In this document: positions 30,272-38,358 of the stretch, one piece after another
Layout: each line of letters begins with the position of its first letter
How positions within the stretch are numbered: the stretch's first letter is position 1
DNA from: Candidatus Latescibacterota bacterium
GTDB taxonomy: Bacteria; Latescibacterota; MWCZ01
Length of the DNA: 42,500 bases
Assembly (NCBI GenBank): GCA_022706085.1
Contig: JAKJDF010000010.1
Span: 1-42,500 of the forward strand
Direction: 5' to 3'
Notes under the pieces: model-generated
Told to the model about the DNA's origin: nothing
What the model saw: the letters and a program-made list of their open reading frames with translations, nothing else
Database searches by the model: none
Position numbers and translations under genes: made by a program

Positions 30272-30910
30272 TCAGCGATTCATCATCGGCCTGCGGCCAG
30301 CTCCAGGAGTCGGTCCCTGCATTCCCTGCATGGCGCACGGCGGCTGCCAGGATGGATCGAGGAACTTGGTGAGTTGCTCCTGTGTGAGTACGCCGCGTAT
30401 CTGGACCAACTCCTGCGTTCGCAGCGTCTGAATCTGCGTGCGCAGGTTGCCGATGGCGGTCAATTTCGCGTTGACCTGATTCATGTTGGGCTGAGTGGCC
30501 TGAAGCAGTTGTTGCAGCTCAATCTGTGCGACGCGGATGTCGCTCTGCTTCGGGATGATCTGCTTCTGGAAATCCTCCTGAATCCTCCGCACACGCGCCC
30601 ACTGGTCGGAGGTCAAATTCAGCGCTTGCAGGCGCATCAAACCCATACCACGGCCGGCCATTCCTGCGCCCATGCCGCGGCGGCCGCACATCATCGCCTG
30701 ACCACCCGGTGCCGCCATGCCCATACCGGTTCCGGGCGGACACATGCCGGGCCCCATCCCGGCGCCCATTCGCCTCGTGGCGAACATCTCCATCGCGGGG
30801 GTGCCATCTTCGTCGTCCGCGGGGGAAGGCGAAGGCGTCTGCGCAACCACTGCCACCGCGGCGAGGCTGAGAGCCGCGAGCGATCCGAAAATCCACAGGT
30901 TCTTTTTCAC
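30272..30910 (-). CDS. Spy/CpxP-family periplasmic protein, Met-rich
   Basis: A 212-aa exported protein. The signal peptide is about 1-24 (MKKNLWIFGSLAALSL to VAQ). A low-complexity Met/Gly/Pro segment (about 40-90, with MGAGMGPGMCPPGTGMGM) is followed by the helical LTxxQ domain: LNLTSDQWARVRRIQEDF, a long helix with IELQQLLQATQ, and VLTQEQLTKF. A second Met-rich tail ends it. Spy/CpxP/ZraP relatives act as ATP-independent periplasmic chaperones or metal-stress sensors. The many methionines and two cysteines suggest copper or another soft metal, but this is inference. Monocistronic, with its own terminator, divergent from trxB. Confidence 0.85.
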   Translation of the reverse strand: MKKNLWIFGSLAALSLAAVAVVAQTPSPSPADDEDGTPAMEMFATRRMGAGMGPGMCPPGTGMGMAAPGGQAMMCGRRGMGAGMAGRGMGLMRLQALNLTSDQWARVRRIQEDFQKQIIPKQSDIRVAQIELQQLLQATQPNMNQVNAKLTAIGNLRTQIQTLRTQELVQIRGVLTQEQLTKFLDPSWQPPCAMQGMQGPTPGAGRRPMMNR

Positions 30911-31171
30911 GTTCCAAACCTCCAGAGAAAATTGAAGCCATTTACCGGCGCCGTCTCACAGGAATGAACGGGCTAGCGCGGTGCGTTATTGTGTTCCGCG
31001 AATACACACGGCAGTACCAGGAGGAAGACGGCACCTGCCGAACTGTGCCGGCGACCCCCCTGGTTTCGTATACTAGATGAACAGACAAATGGTTCCGCCA
31101 CGGGTACGTTTCGCGGTGCGGGCCCGTTGATTTGCACGCCGAAACGGACGTCATCTCAAAGGAGTCTTTTG

Positions 31172-32113
31172 GTGAGTACCACGGAAAATCACGCGAAAGT
31201 TCTTATCCTCGGATCCGGTCCCGCCGGGCTTACTGCCGCCATCTACGCGGCACGCGCCGACCTTGCGCCGCTTGTCGTTGAGGGTGGGCAACCGGGGGGG
31301 CAGCTTATCATCACGACGGAAGTGGAGAACTTCCCCGGCTTCCCGGAGGGAATCATGGGGCCGGAGCTTATGGATAACATGCACCGCCAGGCCGAGCGTT
31401 TTGGTGCGCGTTTCGTGTATGGCGTGGCAACGGAAGTGGATCTCTCGCGGCGGCCTTTCGCGGTGGACGTCGAGGGCACGAACTACACGGCGGATACACT
31501 GATTATCAGCACGGGGGCTTCGGCGCGCCTGCTCGGGTTGGAATCGGAGGCGCGGCTCATGGGCCACGGCGTTTCCGCCTGCGCCACGTGCGACGGGGCG
31601 TTTTTCCGAAACCAGAAGGTGCTCGTCGTCGGTGGCGGCGATTCCGCGCTGGAAGAAGCCAACTTCCTGACCAGGTTCGCGTCGGAAGTTTGCATCGTTC
31701 ACCGAAGGGACGAACTTCGGGGCTCCCAGATCATGCAGAAACGCGTGCTCGCGAACCCGAAAATCCGCATGATCTGGAATTCAGTCGTGGAGGACATCCT
31801 CGGCGACCCGGCCACCGGAGTGACCGCGGCTTTGCTGCGGAATGTGAAGACGAACGCGCTTACAGAGGAACCGTGCCAGGGCGTGTTCGTGGCGATAGGG
31901 CACTCGCCGAACACCGAAGTGTTCAAAGGAAAGCTGGACCTGGACGAAAAGGGGTACATCAGAACCCAGCCGCATTCGACGAAAACAAACGTCACGGGCG
32001 TGTTCGCGTGCGGCGATGTGATGGATTCCTATTACCGGCAGGCAATCACGGCCGCGGGAACCGGCTGCATGGCGGCGCTTGATGCCGAACGGTTCCTCGC
32101 GGAAAACGAATGA
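31172..32113 (+). CDS. trxB: Thioredoxin-disulfide reductase
   Basis: A 313-aa FAD/NADPH enzyme reducing thioredoxin. FAD site [12 protein letters not shown] (14-25), redox centre CATC (Cys137, Cys140), NADPH site [10 protein letters not shown] (154-163), [10 protein letters not shown], and C-terminal [21 protein letters not shown] are all present. The start is the GTG at 31172 with AAAGGAG 7 bases upstream; the frame is open upstream but lacks any homology. A strong terminator follows. A TATACT at 31069-31074 could be the -10 of its promoter, but no good -35 is seen. No thioredoxin gene is adjacent. A low-molecular-weight thiol system may also exist, given bshB1. Confidence 0.96.
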   Translation: MSTTENHAKVLILGSGPAGLTAAIYAARADLAPLVVEGGQPGGQLIITTEVENFPGFPEGIMGPELMDNMHRQAERFGARFVYGVATEVDLSRRPFAVDVEGTNYTADTLIISTGASARLLGLESEARLMGHGVSACATCDGAFFRNQKVLVVGGGDSALEEANFLTRFASEVCIVHRRDELRGSQIMQKRVLANPKIRMIWNSVVEDILGDPATGVTAALLRNVKTNALTEEPCQGVFVAIGHSPNTEVFKGKLDLDEKGYIRTQPHSTKTNVTGVFACGDVMDSYYRQAITAAGTGCMAALDAERFLAENE

Positions 32114-32146
32114 ACACGCCCGATCGCGGCGCGTTGTGAAACCCGG

Positions 32147-32174
32147 GAGGCGCGTGTGACGCGCCTCTTTTTTT
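32147..32174 (+). terminator. Rho-independent terminator of trxB
   Basis: GAGGCGCG / CGCGCCTC (8-bp perfect stem) with loop TGTGA, followed directly by seven T residues, 33 bases after the trxB stop. Confidence 0.95.
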
Positions 32175-32349
32175 CCGCACAGTCTCCGCTTCAGTGGTTC
32201 CGGCGGGGCCGGGTGTTGTGTTTCGTTCCGCCCGGTGTACCATTCATTGCGTTCTTGATTTTTCAGCGCCATTTCCTGTTCGTCGCCATAGACAATTCCT
32301 TTTGCCCGGGGGGACGCGGTCCCGCCGATCCGGCAGAGAGGAGACAGAA

Positions 32350-35300
32350 ATGCGCGCCGCAAGCCTGGGTGCCCTCTGGTTTTCCGTCCTCCCTCTTTTG
32401 CCGGGTGTAGCCGGGTCTGCGGCGTCCGCTTTGCAGCAGAATGCGCCGCGGGTGGCCCGTACCGCACGGGCAGCGTCGGATCATGCCCCGCTCTCCATGC
32501 GGTGGCTTGACGTCAACAACTTCCGATGTCCCATCACTAACTACGCATTCATCGGGAAAAACGAAGTTGATAACCGTGCTGGAGGGGAATGGCCGGCAGG
32601 TTCGGGGGAGCAGTACCTGTTCGGCAGTGGCATCCTGATCGCAGGAACGGTGGATCAGGCCCCGTTCACGGAGACGCTCGGGGAGAACACCGCATACTCG
32701 TTCCGTTCTTCCGAGACGAACCCCCTGGGCTGGCAAGGCTTCGGGGCCACCGAAAGCGGGCCCGGAAGCCGCGCTGTCCTCACCGATCCTCGCGTGGCGG
32801 TCGGGTACAACCCTTCCGGCCGGGCTGTCGAGATGTCACCGCTGACGAAGGTGTTCGTCAGCGCCGAACCTGACTGGCCGCTGGGTGTTCCCACCTCGGT
32901 ACTCGATACCTACGCCGAATACGACGATCAGGACCCAACGAGGTGGGACACTGGAGAGGGGTCCAACTCAGGCGCCGAAACCGGCGAATGGTCGGGAACC
33001 CCTGACGAAGCCACAATCGCGACGTATGGCCTCGGAGTGAAAGTCCGGCAGACGACGTACTCGTGGAACTACGCCAACAACTCTGACATCCACTTCATCG
33101 TGTACGACGTGGAGAACATCAGGGCGGACGGCAGGGCGATCAACAACTGCTTTGTCGGAATGGTTGCCGACCCCGACATCGGGAGCAACGCCGCGGATGA
33201 CATGACGGGATTCGACATCGCGCGCAACCTTGCCTATGCGTATGACGGCGACTTTTCCGAAAGCGGATTTCGCCGCGTGCCAGGTTTCATCGGGTACCGT
33301 TTCCTCAAGAGTCCCGTGGCGGACTACGATATTGACAGGAACGGCGACGGTGTGATTGATGACAACCCCGTCACAATCAACGGCGTGCAGGTGAAGGACG
33401 TGCATGCCGGTTCCGAGATCGGATTGCACGCGTGCAAATCCTACAACCAGGCCATTGGCGACCCGGACTCCGAATGGGAATGGTACCTGGCCATGGCGGG
33501 GCACAACTACCGCGAGGACCGGGCGCAAACCTATCAGCCTTTCGATATTTCGAACACGCCGAACGACCAGCGCTTCCTTCAATCCACCGGCCCGTTCACG
33601 TTGCAACCCGGCCAGACGGTGCGCATCGTGCTTGCCATCATGGTGGCAAAAGCCGCGGGCAATCAAGGCGACCCCGTTGAAACCCGCGTTGCGGAGCTGT
33701 TGCGCACGTCCGATGTTGCGCAGTCCATTTTCGATAACAACTTCGTGCTTTCCCGGCCGCCGGTGGCGCCGAAATTGACCGCGCGTGCTGGTGACGGGCG
33801 GATCTATCTTTCGTGGGATACTGCAGCGGAAACCACCCCCGACCCGTTCTTCGCGGTTGCCTCAGATCCGGCTTCGACGCTGTACGATCCGCGGTACCGG
33901 CAGTTCGATTTCGAGGGGTACCGCGTGTGGAGAAGTTCCACGGGAAACCCGAACGACTGGCAGTTGCTCGCTGATTACGACGTGGTGTCGGTGGTGCCGC
34001 GCGATGCCGTCATCAGCCTGCAGGCGGGCGGTTATGGCGGAGCGCTCGTGTATGATGCCGCCACCACGGAAGGCTATTTCCTCAACCGCGGCGGCACGGA
34101 GCTTTTCAACGGCCACGAATACCTCGTGATGGTGGAAGGCGGAACGCAGAGGGTAAAGGTCTACGACGTGAGCCTCGGCGGGCAGGAGATTCCCTGCAAC
34201 ACCGCCTCGGACGGCGCGGACTGGTGGCTCCATGTTGGCGACAACAGCAGATTTGAGCTGTTTGACGCAGACCTCGGTTACCTCAGCAGCGACCCGGAAC
34301 GAAACGCGAACGGAACGTATGACCAGTACGTCCCCGGAATGGTGATGTATGTGGGCGGTATGGCGCTCCGCTTCGCCGACATACCGGCTCCCGCCGGCAC
34401 GGAGATCTGGCGGGTCGTTTCGTCCAAGGAGGAGAACTTCGGGGGAAATACGTCTGTCGCCCACAGCTACATAGATGGAGGCCTCAGAAACGGTCAGACC
34501 TATTACTACGCGGTGACGGCGTACGACTTCCAGCTTTCCTCTCCGAGGAGCCTCGAAAGCGCGAAATCGTTGAGCATGACGTCCATTTCGCCGCGTCACG
34601 ATCCGTCAGACACCACGAGGGTTACCGCCGCGGTACACTCAAGCGGAGCGGGCGACGGTTCCGTGGATGTGCAGGTTGTTGATCCGCTGGCTCTGACCGG
34701 CCACACCTACCAGGTCGGGTTCAACAACGACGGGACGTGGTTCGTGCGGGACACGAATCTACCTGCCGGGCAGGACATCCTGATCGACCACCAGACAAAT
34801 CTCTCGGGTGACCTGAATTACCCGATTGTCGACGGGGTCGTTGTAAGGGTGACCGCGCCGCCCGTCGGCATCAAGTCCACGTCGTACTCCCCGCCGGAGA
34901 ACAAATGGTTCGTTGAACGCTCGGCGGGCTATGAGGCGCTGACGGGCCAGGAATGGGGCTGGGGAACCACCGTTACGGCGGGGGATTACGTGCGCGTGGA
35001 GGTCCGGTTCAACGGCGGATCAACTCTGGCGCCGGTGTATCTGCGCGGCGGCACACCGAACTACGCCTATGCCGGAGCCGGCACGATCCCCGCCGAAATC
35101 TGGGACGTGAGCAACAACCGTCGCCTCGCCGCCGCGTTCGTTGAGCAGAACGGCGCCGCTTCCCGCGATGGAAACTGGTTGCCGAGTACTGCGGCGGACG
35201 GCGGACGCGAGTACTTGTTTGTTCTCGCGCAACCGTACAACCCGGACACGATGTCGGCCGAGTGGGACTTCTTCCGAAGCAAGTGCCTTCTCGCGGACGC

Positions 35301-36639
35301 ATCCCAGTTCCCGATAATGACTGGAAGCTGGATCGTTGCGAAGGAAGGCGTGGATCCGCCCGCGGGCGACGTGTGGGCAATCACCCCCTACCTTGCGGTC
35401 AACCCGGACGACGTATTTGAATACCGCACCATTCGCGCACCGGCCGCAAGCTCGATGGAGCTTCCGGTCATTACGGCGAACCGCCGGGATGTAGTAACGC
35501 TGCCCGTCACGGCGACCCTGCAGGCGGCGCGTTCGGCGCAGCTCATGTTTCGCGTGGGGGCGAATGTAATTCAGGACGTCTCGATCCTCAGCCACGCGTT
35601 TGGCGGGCAACAGAACGCACAGGCGTTCGCCAACCTCAGCGGTGACACCGTGCGGGTTGCCATTTCGGGAGGCGAGGAGGTTTCCCTGAGTAATCAGCCG
35701 CTCGTTGTGCTGAGCGTGACTATTCGTGCGGATGCGGATTCCGGGACCACCCGGCTCGCCTGGCTACCCTATCCCTTCACCAACGCGGACGAAGAAGGCG
35801 TGAACCTGGTGGATGGAGAGTTTCGTGTCTCCTTCATCCGGTACGGCGACGTCACGGAGGACGGGTCCATCACCGCGCAGGACGCGACGTGGATTCTGCA
35901 GTCGGTTGTCGGTCTCCGGTCCGCGGTGGATGTGGAGACTGCGGACGTTTCGGACAACGGCGCAGTCACCGCGTACGACGCAGCTCTTGTGCTGTTCAAG
36001 GTGCTTCACTCCGATTACCTGTTTCCGGTGCGTGGCGGGCAGCTCATCCGACCTTCGCGCGCGGTGCCCCGGTCGCTTGCATTTGTACCCGCAGACGGCG
36101 GGTGGAACCTTGTCGTGAGCAATCCGGACGGCATCATCGGGTGCGACCTGACTCTCCTGCTGCCCGAAGGGGCGCAGAGAGAATTCTCCGGCGACGGCGG
36201 CATTGAGCATGCGATGGAAGGACTGACGGCGCTGGTCAGCATCGCCCGGACGGAGTTCACGAACCCCGTGCTGCTGCACGTCTCGGAAACGACCAGCCCG
36301 CCGCGGATCGTCAACGTGGCGCTGAATGAGGGCATGATTCCTGTGGCACTGAACGGACCGGCGGCTTTCTCCCTGTCGCAGAATGTGCCCAATCCGTTCA
36401 ACCCGATCACGACGATACGCTTTGGCCTGCCGGAGGCCGGACACGTGACCCTGGCGGTGTATGACGTCACGGGCCGACTCGTCCGTAATCTGGCCGCCAG
36501 CCATTTTGAGGCCGGCCAGCATGAAGTGGTCTGGGACGGGCGCGATGCCACCGGCCGCGAGGTTGCAAGCGGAGTGTATGTCTATCGCCTTACGGCGAAA
36601 CAGGGCGTGGTAACGAGGCGGATGGTGCTGCTGCGCTAG
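32350..36639 (+). CDS. Large secreted protein with fibronectin-like, cohesin-like, dockerin and type IX sorting domains
   Basis: A 1429-aa protein from the ATG at 32350 (GAGAGGAGA just upstream). The signal peptide is about 1-25. A large N-terminal region (about 50-475) without recognised catalytic motif is followed by Fn3-like segments (KLTARAGDGRIYLSWDT, FEGYRVWRSS, QTYYYAVTAYDF). A cohesin-like beta domain lies at about 1034-1160, then a type I dockerin-like pair of Ca-binding helices at about 1165-1227 (GDVTEDGSITAQDATWIL and ADVSDNGAVTAYDAALVL). The C-terminal 90 residues are a FlgD-type sorting domain (NVPNPFNPITTIRF to RRMVLLR). The N-terminal layout resembles the 783-aa protein at 15840. 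Probably a surface-attached protein taking part in assembly on extracellular polymers. A possible promoter (TTGTGT-N16-TACCAT, 32216-32243) precedes it. Confidence 0.85.
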   Translation: MRAASLGALWFSVLPLLPGVAGSAASALQQNAPRVARTARAASDHAPLSMRWLDVNNFRCPITNYAFIGKNEVDNRAGGEWPAGSGEQYLFGSGILIAGTVDQAPFTETLGENTAYSFRSSETNPLGWQGFGATESGPGSRAVLTDPRVAVGYNPSGRAVEMSPLTKVFVSAEPDWPLGVPTSVLDTYAEYDDQDPTRWDTGEGSNSGAETGEWSGTPDEATIATYGLGVKVRQTTYSWNYANNSDIHFIVYDVENIRADGRAINNCFVGMVADPDIGSNAADDMTGFDIARNLAYAYDGDFSESGFRRVPGFIGYRFLKSPVADYDIDRNGDGVIDDNPVTINGVQVKDVHAGSEIGLHACKSYNQAIGDPDSEWEWYLAMAGHNYREDRAQTYQPFDISNTPNDQRFLQSTGPFTLQPGQTVRIVLAIMVAKAAGNQGDPVETRVAELLRTSDVAQSIFDNNFVLSRPPVAPKLTARAGDGRIYLSWDTAAETTPDPFFAVASDPASTLYDPRYRQFDFEGYRVWRSSTGNPNDWQLLADYDVVSVVPRDAVISLQAGGYGGALVYDAATTEGYFLNRGGTELFNGHEYLVMVEGGTQRVKVYDVSLGGQEIPCNTASDGADWWLHVGDNSRFELFDADLGYLSSDPERNANGTYDQYVPGMVMYVGGMALRFADIPAPAGTEIWRVVSSKEENFGGNTSVAHSYIDGGLRNGQTYYYAVTAYDFQLSSPRSLESAKSLSMTSISPRHDPSDTTRVTAAVHSSGAGDGSVDVQVVDPLALTGHTYQVGFNNDGTWFVRDTNLPAGQDILIDHQTNLSGDLNYPIVDGVVVRVTAPPVGIKSTSYSPPENKWFVERSAGYEALTGQEWGWGTTVTAGDYVRVEVRFNGGSTLAPVYLRGGTPNYAYAGAGTIPAEIWDVSNNRRLAAAFVEQNGAASRDGNWLPSTAADGGREYLFVLAQPYNPDTMSAEWDFFRSKCLLADASQFPIMTGSWIVAKEGVDPPAGDVWAITPYLAVNPDDVFEYRTIRAPAASSMELPVITANRRDVVTLPVTATLQAARSAQLMFRVGANVIQDVSILSHAFGGQQNAQAFANLSGDTVRVAISGGEEVSLSNQPLVVLSVTIRADADSGTTRLAWLPYPFTNADEEGVNLVDGEFRVSFIRYGDVTEDGSITAQDATWILQSVVGLRSAVDVETADVSDNGAVTAYDAALVLFKVLHSDYLFPVRGGQLIRPSRAVPRSLAFVPADGGWNLVVSNPDGIIGCDLTLLLPEGAQREFSGDGGIEHAMEGLTALVSIARTEFTNPVLLHVSETTSPPRIVNVALNEGMIPVALNGPAAFSLSQNVPNPFNPITTIRFGLPEAGHVTLAVYDVTGRLVRNLAASHFEAGQHEVVWDGRDATGREVASGVYVYRLTAKQGVVTRRMVLLR

Positions 36640-36670
36640 GGCGGAGTCTGATGAGGCAGGCGATTTGTGG

Positions 36671-36698
36671 GTAGGGGCGACGCATGCGTCGCCTCTAC
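36671..36698. repeat. 28-nt palindromic dispersed-repeat-like element
   Basis: A perfect 18-bp palindrome, GGCGACGCATGCGTCGCC (36676-36693), extends to a 28-nt hairpin with flanks GTAGG and TCTAC, including one G-T pair. It sits between two convergent genes. Its core resembles a short GC-rich palindrome that I recall as a scattered element in unrelated environmental genomes. Only one copy was noticed in this window. It could also act as a bidirectional transcript end. Confidence 0.7.
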
Positions 36699-36748
36699 GG
36701 TTCCCCCAGCAGCGTGTTTTGTGAGGCGCGCCGGGTTTCGCCGTGTCC

Positions 36749-37912
36749 CTATCCGCTGCCTTTCTCCTCCCGGAGCGCCTGAACGAGGCGCTCTTTCAAC
36801 TCTCGCCGTCTGGGCACATAGTCCGCCTCCGGAAGTGTGCCTGCTTCGTATTCGTCGTCGAGCCGGGCGATTTCGTCCACCAGAGCGTCCGCGGGACTTT
36901 CCGGCGTGGCAGCACTCCCGTTGCCGCCGGCTCCGGCTGGCGGGGTTGGTGCCGGACGCACCGTTCGGCGGCGCCACGCAATCGCGGCGGCTCCACCGAT
37001 CAGCGCGACCCCGAGGGCGATGACGATGGCCCACGACAGGGGGAAACGTCCCACGCCGGGTGCGCGAATCTCAACCATCACCGGCGTACCGGCGGGCACT
37101 GCGCGGCGGCCGTACGCGACGAGATCAGGTGCTTCCTCCGATGAGACCCGCTCAGCTCCCTCGACGGAAAGCTGGGCTGTACCCTGCATCGTGATGACAC
37201 TGAGCGACGAGATCGGGTAGGGTGATTCCACGGGGAACCGCAGCCGCTTTCCATCCCACGGAAGTGTGTAGCCAAACACGAGCGTATCGATTCCCGGGTA
37301 GAACGGTACAAGCGATCCGAAGCCGCGTTGGGTGGGTATGCGGTGGCCCGCCAGCGATCCATCGAACACCTGCACGTCTTCCGCCCCCGTAGGGAGGAAG
37401 AACTCGAGCGCTACACGCGGACGGTCGTACGCGGCCCGGGGTGCGCCGAGGTAAATCGGTCCGTCGTTGCGCAGGATGTAGATGGCCGTGACGGCGACGC
37501 CCGATTCGAGTGGATTGAGGATGAGGTGAAGCTTCTCCACCGCCACGCGCGCAGCTGAGGAGGTTGTGTCAAAAACGGCGAGCCGCGCACCGGCGGGTGC
37601 CGTGACAAATGGTTCACCGGGCTGCCAGACGCCTGCGTAGAGCGTTTCCATGCGGTAGTACACGCTGGAATCCGCCGGCACGGCGGGAAAGCGGAAACGC
37701 CCCTGTGTATCACTCGTGCCGGTTGCTACAAGGGAGACGCCGGTATCACTGAACGCCACGAGCCTCACATCAACGCCACGGACGCGGGCAAGGGAATCCG
37801 ATGCCAGAACAACCGTGCCCTCGATGGCGGGCGCGGTTCGTTCGCGGGCCGCCGGGATCGAGAGCAGGCTTGCAACGGCGGCGGCTCCAAGGAACAGGGA
37901 TCGCGTGCTCAT
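36749..37912 (-). CDS. Membrane-anchored periplasmic protein beside cytochrome c maturation genes
   Basis: A 387-aa protein with a signal peptide (1-about 22). A CarboxypepD_reg/Ig-like N-terminal domain (about 28-110: IEGTVVLASDSLARVRGVDVRLV, SDTQGRFRFPAVP) is followed by a beta-rich middle (LNPLESGVAVTAIYILRNDGPIYLG, VFGYTLPWDGKRLRFP). A transmembrane helix (about 290-312) precedes a cytoplasmic tail with a Pro/Gly-rich linker and a helical C-terminus (DEIARLDDEYEAGTLPEADYVPRRRELKERL). The tail repeats a segment resembling the ELE..x.G.l...DY motif of CcmI-type proteins. The start overlaps the upstream CcmI-like gene by 4 bases. Not recognised as a named family; a role in cytochrome c assembly is inferred from position. 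Confidence 0.75.
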   Translation of the reverse strand: MSTRSLFLGAAAVASLLSIPAARERTAPAIEGTVVLASDSLARVRGVDVRLVAFSDTGVSLVATGTSDTQGRFRFPAVPADSSVYYRMETLYAGVWQPGEPFVTAPAGARLAVFDTTSSAARVAVEKLHLILNPLESGVAVTAIYILRNDGPIYLGAPRAAYDRPRVALEFFLPTGAEDVQVFDGSLAGHRIPTQRGFGSLVPFYPGIDTLVFGYTLPWDGKRLRFPVESPYPISSLSVITMQGTAQLSVEGAERVSSEEAPDLVAYGRRAVPAGTPVMVEIRAPGVGRFPLSWAIVIALGVALIGGAAAIAWRRRTVRPAPTPPAGAGGNGSAATPESPADALVDEIARLDDEYEAGTLPEADYVPRRRELKERLVQALREEKGSG

Positions 37913-38352
37913 GATGTCGGCTCCCGCTCTTCAAGTCGGCTGCCGCAGTTCATGCAGAAGCGGGCGGCGGGCGGGTTTGATCGCCCGCATCCGGGGCACA
38001 ATCCGGACCGGGCGTGTTTTCTGGCCGCTCTGCGTGCCTTCACGAGTCTCTCGGCAAGCTCGTCCACGTCAGTCTGGTCTGATGGCTCCGCGCCGGCCAG
38101 CCGTTGCTCGACGAATTCGATCTCACGCGCGAGTCGGGCGTGTCGTTCCGCAAAATCGTCGTCCGCAACCTTGCCCAGTGAGTGGTCTGTTTCGAGTTCC
38201 CGCAGGGCACCGGCAAGCTGTGCGCCGCGCAGTTCGAACTCACGCCGTTCAGAGTCTTCTACCTGCGGGTTCCGGCCCGGAAACAGAAGCGGATAGCCCA
38301 CATATGCCCCCACGGCGAGGGCCATTACGAACACGACGAGCGCTGCAAGCAT
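37909..38352 (-). CDS. CcmI-like cytochrome c biogenesis protein with C-terminal zinc ribbon
   Basis: A 147-aa protein. One N-terminal transmembrane helix (about 3-22) is followed by a helical segment with LRELETDHSLGKVADDDFAER (50-70), like the CcmI/CcmH pattern in which a short helix follows the membrane anchor. The C-terminus holds a zinc ribbon: Cys119, Cys122 (CPGCG) and Cys133, Cys136 (CMNCG). Ordinary CcmI has a periplasmic TPR region instead of a ribbon, so this is a shortened, altered version. It sits between ccmF and the gene at 36749 with 4- and 6-base junctions, which makes cytochrome c maturation the likely role. Confidence 0.75.
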   Translation of the reverse strand: MLAALVVFVMALAVGAYVGYPLLFPGRNPQVEDSERREFELRGAQLAGALRELETDHSLGKVADDDFAERHARLAREIEFVEQRLAGAEPSDQTDVDELAERLVKARRAARKHARSGLCPGCGRSNPPAARFCMNCGSRLEEREPTS

Positions 38353-38358
38353 CCGCGA

